Notes under the pieces: generated by a model
What the model was told of the DNA's origin: nothing
What the model saw: only the letters and a program-made list of their open reading frames with translations
Databases searched by the model: none
Assembly (NCBI GenBank): GCA_025999775.1
Contig: BNXT01000032.1
Coordinates: 1 to 9,390 of the forward strand
From: Bacteroidia bacterium
GTDB lineage: Bacteria; Bacteroidota; Bacteroidia; Bacteroidales; P3
DNA length: 9,390 nt
Reading direction: 5' to 3'
Made by a program: the position numbers and the translations under genes
Shown here: piece after piece, positions 6,406 to 9,390 of the stretch
How positions within the stretch are numbered: the first letter of the stretch is position 1
Layout of the letters: the number at the start of each line of letters is the position of its first letter

Positions 6406-9093
6406 TTAATTTACAAATATTTGTCGTTGTTCGGTGTTACCTTCGGCTGTAATGTGAAGATAGTACGTGCCGGCAGAGAGGTTTGTTACATTTATCTCTA
6501 TAGCGTCCGTTGGAATGTCGTTGTCGCTATAATTAACAGTCGTTCCATAGACTTCTTCGCCATTGCCGGTCAACAATTGGATAGTACACACTTTCATAGT
6601 ACTATTGCTACCTCCGTAGGAAGATTGTGAGGTTGTATCTTGCGGCAAAGCGATCAAAGTAATGGTCAATATGCTGCTTGTCGGATTTGGTGAATACGTG
6701 AATTGAATACCACTACTAGTAGTTGTAGTACTGAATGGCGACCGTTGTTGGATAATACACTGAATACAGTTGGCAGCATTACATTCTTCGCAACAACAAG
6801 GATCTCCGGGTGCTTCTTCCTCCTCTTCTTCGTCATCGGTATCTTCTTTGTCTCCGCCACCGGTTCCGGTTCCAGTCCCAGTTCCGGTAGAGAATACACT
6901 ATAGTCTATGATTGCCCAATCGCTCCATCCACAGTGATTTTCCAATCTTGCCTTAACGTAGGCATGGCCATTAATCAGAGTACCCGGAAACAGGTAGCGA
7001 GTAAATTGCGAATCACCGTAATCTTGATCCAATTCGTCACCTTCCTCGTAGCCATAAGTGCTTATTTCGTTAATGGTCATTGGTGATTGATAGTCCCAAT
7101 CGCTATTTATAATACCTCTGTAATCATCATAATATATCACGTCTCCACTACTGTATGTTAACCCATCTAAAAACGCTTCGTTTTGTGGAAGATAATAATC
7201 CTCTCGCTGACTAATCACTGAACCTATCCATTCTGCGAGAGGTGGAACATTTATGTGAAATATCTTGTGAGGAATGGCATAAGTCATGCCATTTGCTGTT
7301 ATTGTAGCGCCAATCCAATATTCATTATTATGTGTGGCACCAGTGGGCGTGCAAACCATTATAGTTGAGTCCGTCAATACTGTTATTGAACTTGAAGGAA
7401 TGTTTGGACTATTTGTCCATGTTACGGTTGATCCTTCTGGAAAAGCGCTATAATTTGATAACGTAAAAGTTGTGCATGGATCACAAGTAGTATCCATAAT
7501 TCCTATAATTTGGGCAGATGCCATTCTTGTTGCTAAATCAGCATTGACCAATCCATAACCTACATTTTCATTCCACGATCCATTAGGGTGTGCAGATGTT
7601 GTTGTATAAGTGTAATCACCTACTTTTTGAGCAGTAGATTCTATGACATGTTTAACTTGTGTGTGGGTCAAGTTTGGATTAACAGAAAGCAACAATGCAG
7701 CGACACCAGCTACATGCGGGCATGCTGCCGATGTTCCGCCAAAATCCATGCGATAGTCACCTGGCACGTATCCAGCACTCCCTTGTCTATCGGTTGTTGG
7801 AATAAGAACACCGGGAGCAACAACACTTAATGCTTCACCGTAATTACTTCCCCAGTTTTCTCCGTCGCAAGAAGATGGGGATTTTCGTTGCCCACAAGGA
7901 GAAATCGCACCTACGGAAATCACATTGGGCAATGCTGCATAAGCAGGAACAATTGATGCATTATCATTACACGAAGACAAGACCACTACACAACCTTTTC
8001 CACCTCTACCAAAAGTAGTTGCATTATTTATTGCATTTATAATGGCAGTAGAAGGTGTCCCGCCTCCCCAAGAATTACTTATCACGTCCACATTTCCACC
8101 CCCTGAATAAGAAGCCCACGATATTCCAGCAGCAATCCATTGAATTGTTAAATTAGTGTCAAAAGTAACATGTACGGGATGTATTCTACAATTGGGGGCG
8201 ACTCCAGCAATGCCTATACCATTGTCTTTTACAGCAGCAATAGTGCCTGCACATGCGGTACCATGATTTTCCCCCGGTAGAGGTCCGCCCACTGTTCCAC
8301 TTCCGGTGGCATCGTACCCGATTAAAAGGTTTGGCGCTAAATCCGGATGATCTAGATCAACTCCATCGTCAACTACAGCAATTCGAATACTTGGACTTCC
8401 TTGTGTTATAGACCATGCTTGTTCGATTTTAATATCCACCCCAACAGTACCGCCAAACTGACCGGTGTTGTTTAATGCCCATTGGTCACCATACAAAGGC
8501 TCATTGGAGACACATATGTTTTCTAAAAAAAAATTAGGTTCTGCAAATTCAAACAAATCTGTCTCCTGAAACAGATTTGCCAATTGTAATGAATTAAAGC
8601 TTGATGTTTTATTCACCGATATAAGAAATTGATTCTCAACAAATTGATCCTCTTCCATCGAACATTGATAGGCTGCCACCAAATCTTGCACTTGTCGCAA
8701 ACCGGTATTTGCCTTAAGTTTCACGATAAATTCATCAATCAATCCTTGCGTTTTCCCTTCATATTCTAACATGTGTATAGCAGAAACCACATTGGGATTT
8801 TGTTTGTAATTGGCAACCGTTTCTATGGATATGCTGTTATTATTCTTTGCTTTCAAAATAACAAATTTGTTTGTGAGTTCGCCTTGTAGTTCAACAGATT
8901 CATCGGATTGTATCGAGGAGTGTAAGCTTTCTTTGTTTACATCTTGTGCAAGTTTGATAAGCATTTTATCCTGCCGTACTGTTAAAAAAATCTTGTCGCC
9001 TTGGAAATAATAATAAACACTGTCTTTGTCCTGTGAATAAAGAGAAAAACAAAGGAAAATAAAGGATAGTAGGGTTAGAATTTTTGTTTTCAT
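6406..9093 (-). CDS. Secreted subtilisin-like (S8) serine protease with T9SS type A sorting domain
   Basis: 895 residues from ATG 9093. This start is chosen over an in-frame TTG 33 nt upstream because it opens a clean signal peptide (MKTKILTLLSFIFLCFSLYS, cleavage near 20). Residues about 21-195 are a propeptide-like region (EFIVKLKANTG at 121-131). The S8 catalytic domain covers about 200-525. Its triad is Asp242 in VVDDGVD (241-246 with V240), His277 in NHGTACAG and Ser455 in GGTSAACPHVAG, with SNSWGG (339-344). The presumed oxyanion Asn376 sits in SSCND rather than the common GN. Residues about 540-735 look like Ig-like repeats ending in HCGWSDWAI. A linker follows: Thr-Gly repeats (736-745), an acidic run (751-760) and a cysteine cluster (766-779). 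Residues about 795-895 match a T9SS C-terminal sorting domain (YSPNPTS, then NLSAGTYYLHI and a final QRQIFVN). It is probably exported by Sec, carried across the outer membrane by T9SS and either released or anchored. The gene starts 29 bp after another T9SS cargo gene, so co-transcription is likely. Confidence 0.93.
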   Translation of the reverse strand: MKTKILTLLSFIFLCFSLYSQDKDSVYYYFQGDKIFLTVRQDKMLIKLAQDVNKESLHSSIQSDESVELQGELTNKFVILKAKNNNSISIETVANYKQNPNVVSAIHMLEYEGKTQGLIDEFIVKLKANTGLRQVQDLVAAYQCSMEEDQFVENQFLISVNKTSSFNSLQLANLFQETDLFEFAEPNFFLENICVSNEPLYGDQWALNNTGQFGGTVGVDIKIEQAWSITQGSPSIRIAVVDDGVDLDHPDLAPNLLIGYDATGSGTVGGPLPGENHGTACAGTIAAVKDNGIGIAGVAPNCRIHPVHVTFDTNLTIQWIAAGISWASYSGGGNVDVISNSWGGGTPSTAIINAINNATTFGRGGKGCVVVLSSCNDNASIVPAYAALPNVISVGAISPCGQRKSPSSCDGENWGSNYGEALSVVAPGVLIPTTDRQGSAGYVPGDYRMDFGGTSAACPHVAGVAALLLSVNPNLTHTQVKHVIESTAQKVGDYTYTTTSAHPNGSWNENVGYGLVNADLATRMASAQIIGIMDTTCDPCTTFTLSNYSAFPEGSTVTWTNSPNIPSSSITVLTDSTIMVCTPTGATHNNEYWIGATITANGMTYAIPHKIFHINVPPLAEWIGSVISQREDYYLPQNEAFLDGLTYSSGDVIYYDDYRGIINSDWDYQSPMTINEISTYGYEEGDELDQDYGDSQFTRYLFPGTLINGHAYVKARLENHCGWSDWAIIDYSVFSTGTGTGTGTGGGDKEDTDDEEEEEEAPGDPCCCEECNAANCIQCIIQQRSPFSTTTTSSGIQFTYSPNPTSSILTITLIALPQDTTSQSSYGGSNSTMKVCTIQLLTGNGEEVYGTTVNYSDNDIPTDAIEINVTNLSAGTYYLHITAEGNTEQRQIFVN
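6757..6843 (-). other. Acidic run plus cysteine cluster in the protease linker
   Basis: Residues 751-760 are DTDDEEEEEE and, after APGDP, residues 766-779 contain six cysteines (CCC, then C771, C776, C779) in 14 residues. This lies between the Ig-like region and the T9SS sorting domain. Dense cysteines with acidic neighbours suggest metal binding or disulfide cross-linking, but I recognise no named domain. Confidence 0.6.
6859..6888 (-). repeat. Hexanucleotide repeat encoding (Thr-Gly)5 in the protease linker
   Basis: Five imperfect units of ACCGGA/ACTGGG type on the minus strand encode Thr-Gly five times (residues 736-745), followed by Gly-Gly. Synonymous changes between units (ACC/ACT, GGA/GGG/GGT) argue that the repeat is not brand new. 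Flexible Thr-Gly linkers separate domains; unit number may vary between strains through slippage, and whole units keep the frame. Confidence 0.75.
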
Positions 9094-9122
9094 AAAAGGA
9101 TAGTTATTAACTAACAAAAAAA

Positions 9123-9390
9123 TCAATTCACAAATTTTGCCGACAAGTCGCCGAGTTTCAAGATGTAAGTACCGGGCAATAGTTGTGATACATCTATCGT
9201 TTCAACACCTTTTACACGTACCTCTTGACGAACCACACATTGTCCGTGTATATCAAAAATCTCAATCCTATCACCCATTTGTGCGCCATCTGTTACAATA
9301 TTCAAGCGATCTAACACCGGATTAGGATATATCGTCAAGCGTTTTTTCTCCGGTATTTGCGCTTGAATAGCACCTGCACCTGGATATAGA
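9123..9390 (-). CDS. C-terminal end of another T9SS cargo protein (5' end outside window)
   Basis: The frame is open to the window edge and ends at TGA 9125-9123; 89 residues are seen. They contain a type A T9SS sorting domain: LTIYPNPVLDRLNIV, then RIEIFDIHGQCVVRQ, then VSQLLPGTYILKL and a final LSAKFVN. The TTG at 9338 is internal, since the frame continues upstream (AGAIQAQIPEKKR), so it is not the start. The mature domain of the protein lies outside the window, so its activity is unknown. It lies 29 bp upstream of the S8 protease on the same strand. In T9SS the C-terminal domain is recognised at the outer membrane, usually removed by the PorU-type sortase, and the cargo is often linked to an anionic lipopolysaccharide. 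Confidence 0.85.
   Translation of the reverse strand, partial: LYPGAGAIQAQIPEKKRLTIYPNPVLDRLNIVTDGAQMGDRIEIFDIHGQCVVRQEVRVKGVETIDVSQLLPGTYILKLGDLSAKFVN

Noticed and set aside
6346..6630. 94-residue + strand frame starting in the gap before the protease stop
   Set aside because: Most of it is antisense to the T9SS sorting domain of the protease; it has no recognisable domain and no ribosome binding site.
6666..6899. Frame rich in EPEP and KKRRKK over the protease linker
   Set aside because: It is the low-complexity linker read in another frame; the composition explains it.
9031..9093. Lipoprotein signal in the protease because of Cys15
   Set aside because: The residues before it (IFL) do not fit a lipobox with a small residue at -1, and the C-terminus is a T9SS sorting domain.
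9094..9126. Upstream TTG start for the S8 protease (11 extra residues)
   Set aside because: The ATG at 9093 opens a typical signal peptide; the extra residues would put a Pro and polar residues in front of it and overlap the previous stop.

Overview
The window reads as chromosomal DNA of a Bacteroidota bacterium, probably of the Bacteroidales (inference). The evidence is: two adjacent genes ending in type IX secretion system (T9SS) C-terminal sorting domains; one candidate promoter of the Bacteroidota type (TAnnTTTG -7 box); weak or absent Shine-Dalgarno sequences; and moderate to low GC. No rRNA, tRNA, CRISPR array, insertion sequence or integrase is visible.

Layout. Bases 1-606 (+) are the 3' end of a multi-pass membrane protein of unknown function whose start lies outside the window. 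Bases 607-811 are a gap with a degenerate palindrome-like segment and a candidate promoter overlapping a perfect 8-bp tandem repeat. Bases 812-2128 (+) encode an AlbA_2/Schlafen-type putative ATP-binding regulator with a C-terminal winged helix. Just after its stop codon lie five copies of GGCGGGAAT (2132-2180), in a short gap between convergent genes. Bases 2217-6301 (-) are a tight four-gene run, transcribed as cysteine-synthase-like gene, holA, rlmN, murB, with gaps of 15 and 7 bp and then a 29-bp overlap. Bases 6406-9093 (-) encode a secreted subtilisin-like (S8) protease with signal peptide, propeptide, catalytic domain, Ig-like region, an unusual low-complexity Cys-rich linker and a T9SS sorting domain. 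Bases 9123-9390 (-) are the C-terminal end of another T9SS cargo protein.

The four-gene run is housekeeping: sulfur amino-acid metabolism, the replication clamp loader, 23S rRNA/tRNA methylation and peptidoglycan precursor synthesis. The two T9SS genes are an export module, probably co-transcribed. The AlbA_2 gene is the accessory element. The places most worth a second look are its surroundings (tandem operator-like repeat, GGCGGGAAT array, a GC drop at its winged-helix end) and the linker of the protease. I found no clear-cut new multi-gene system; the candidates are given below with their limits.
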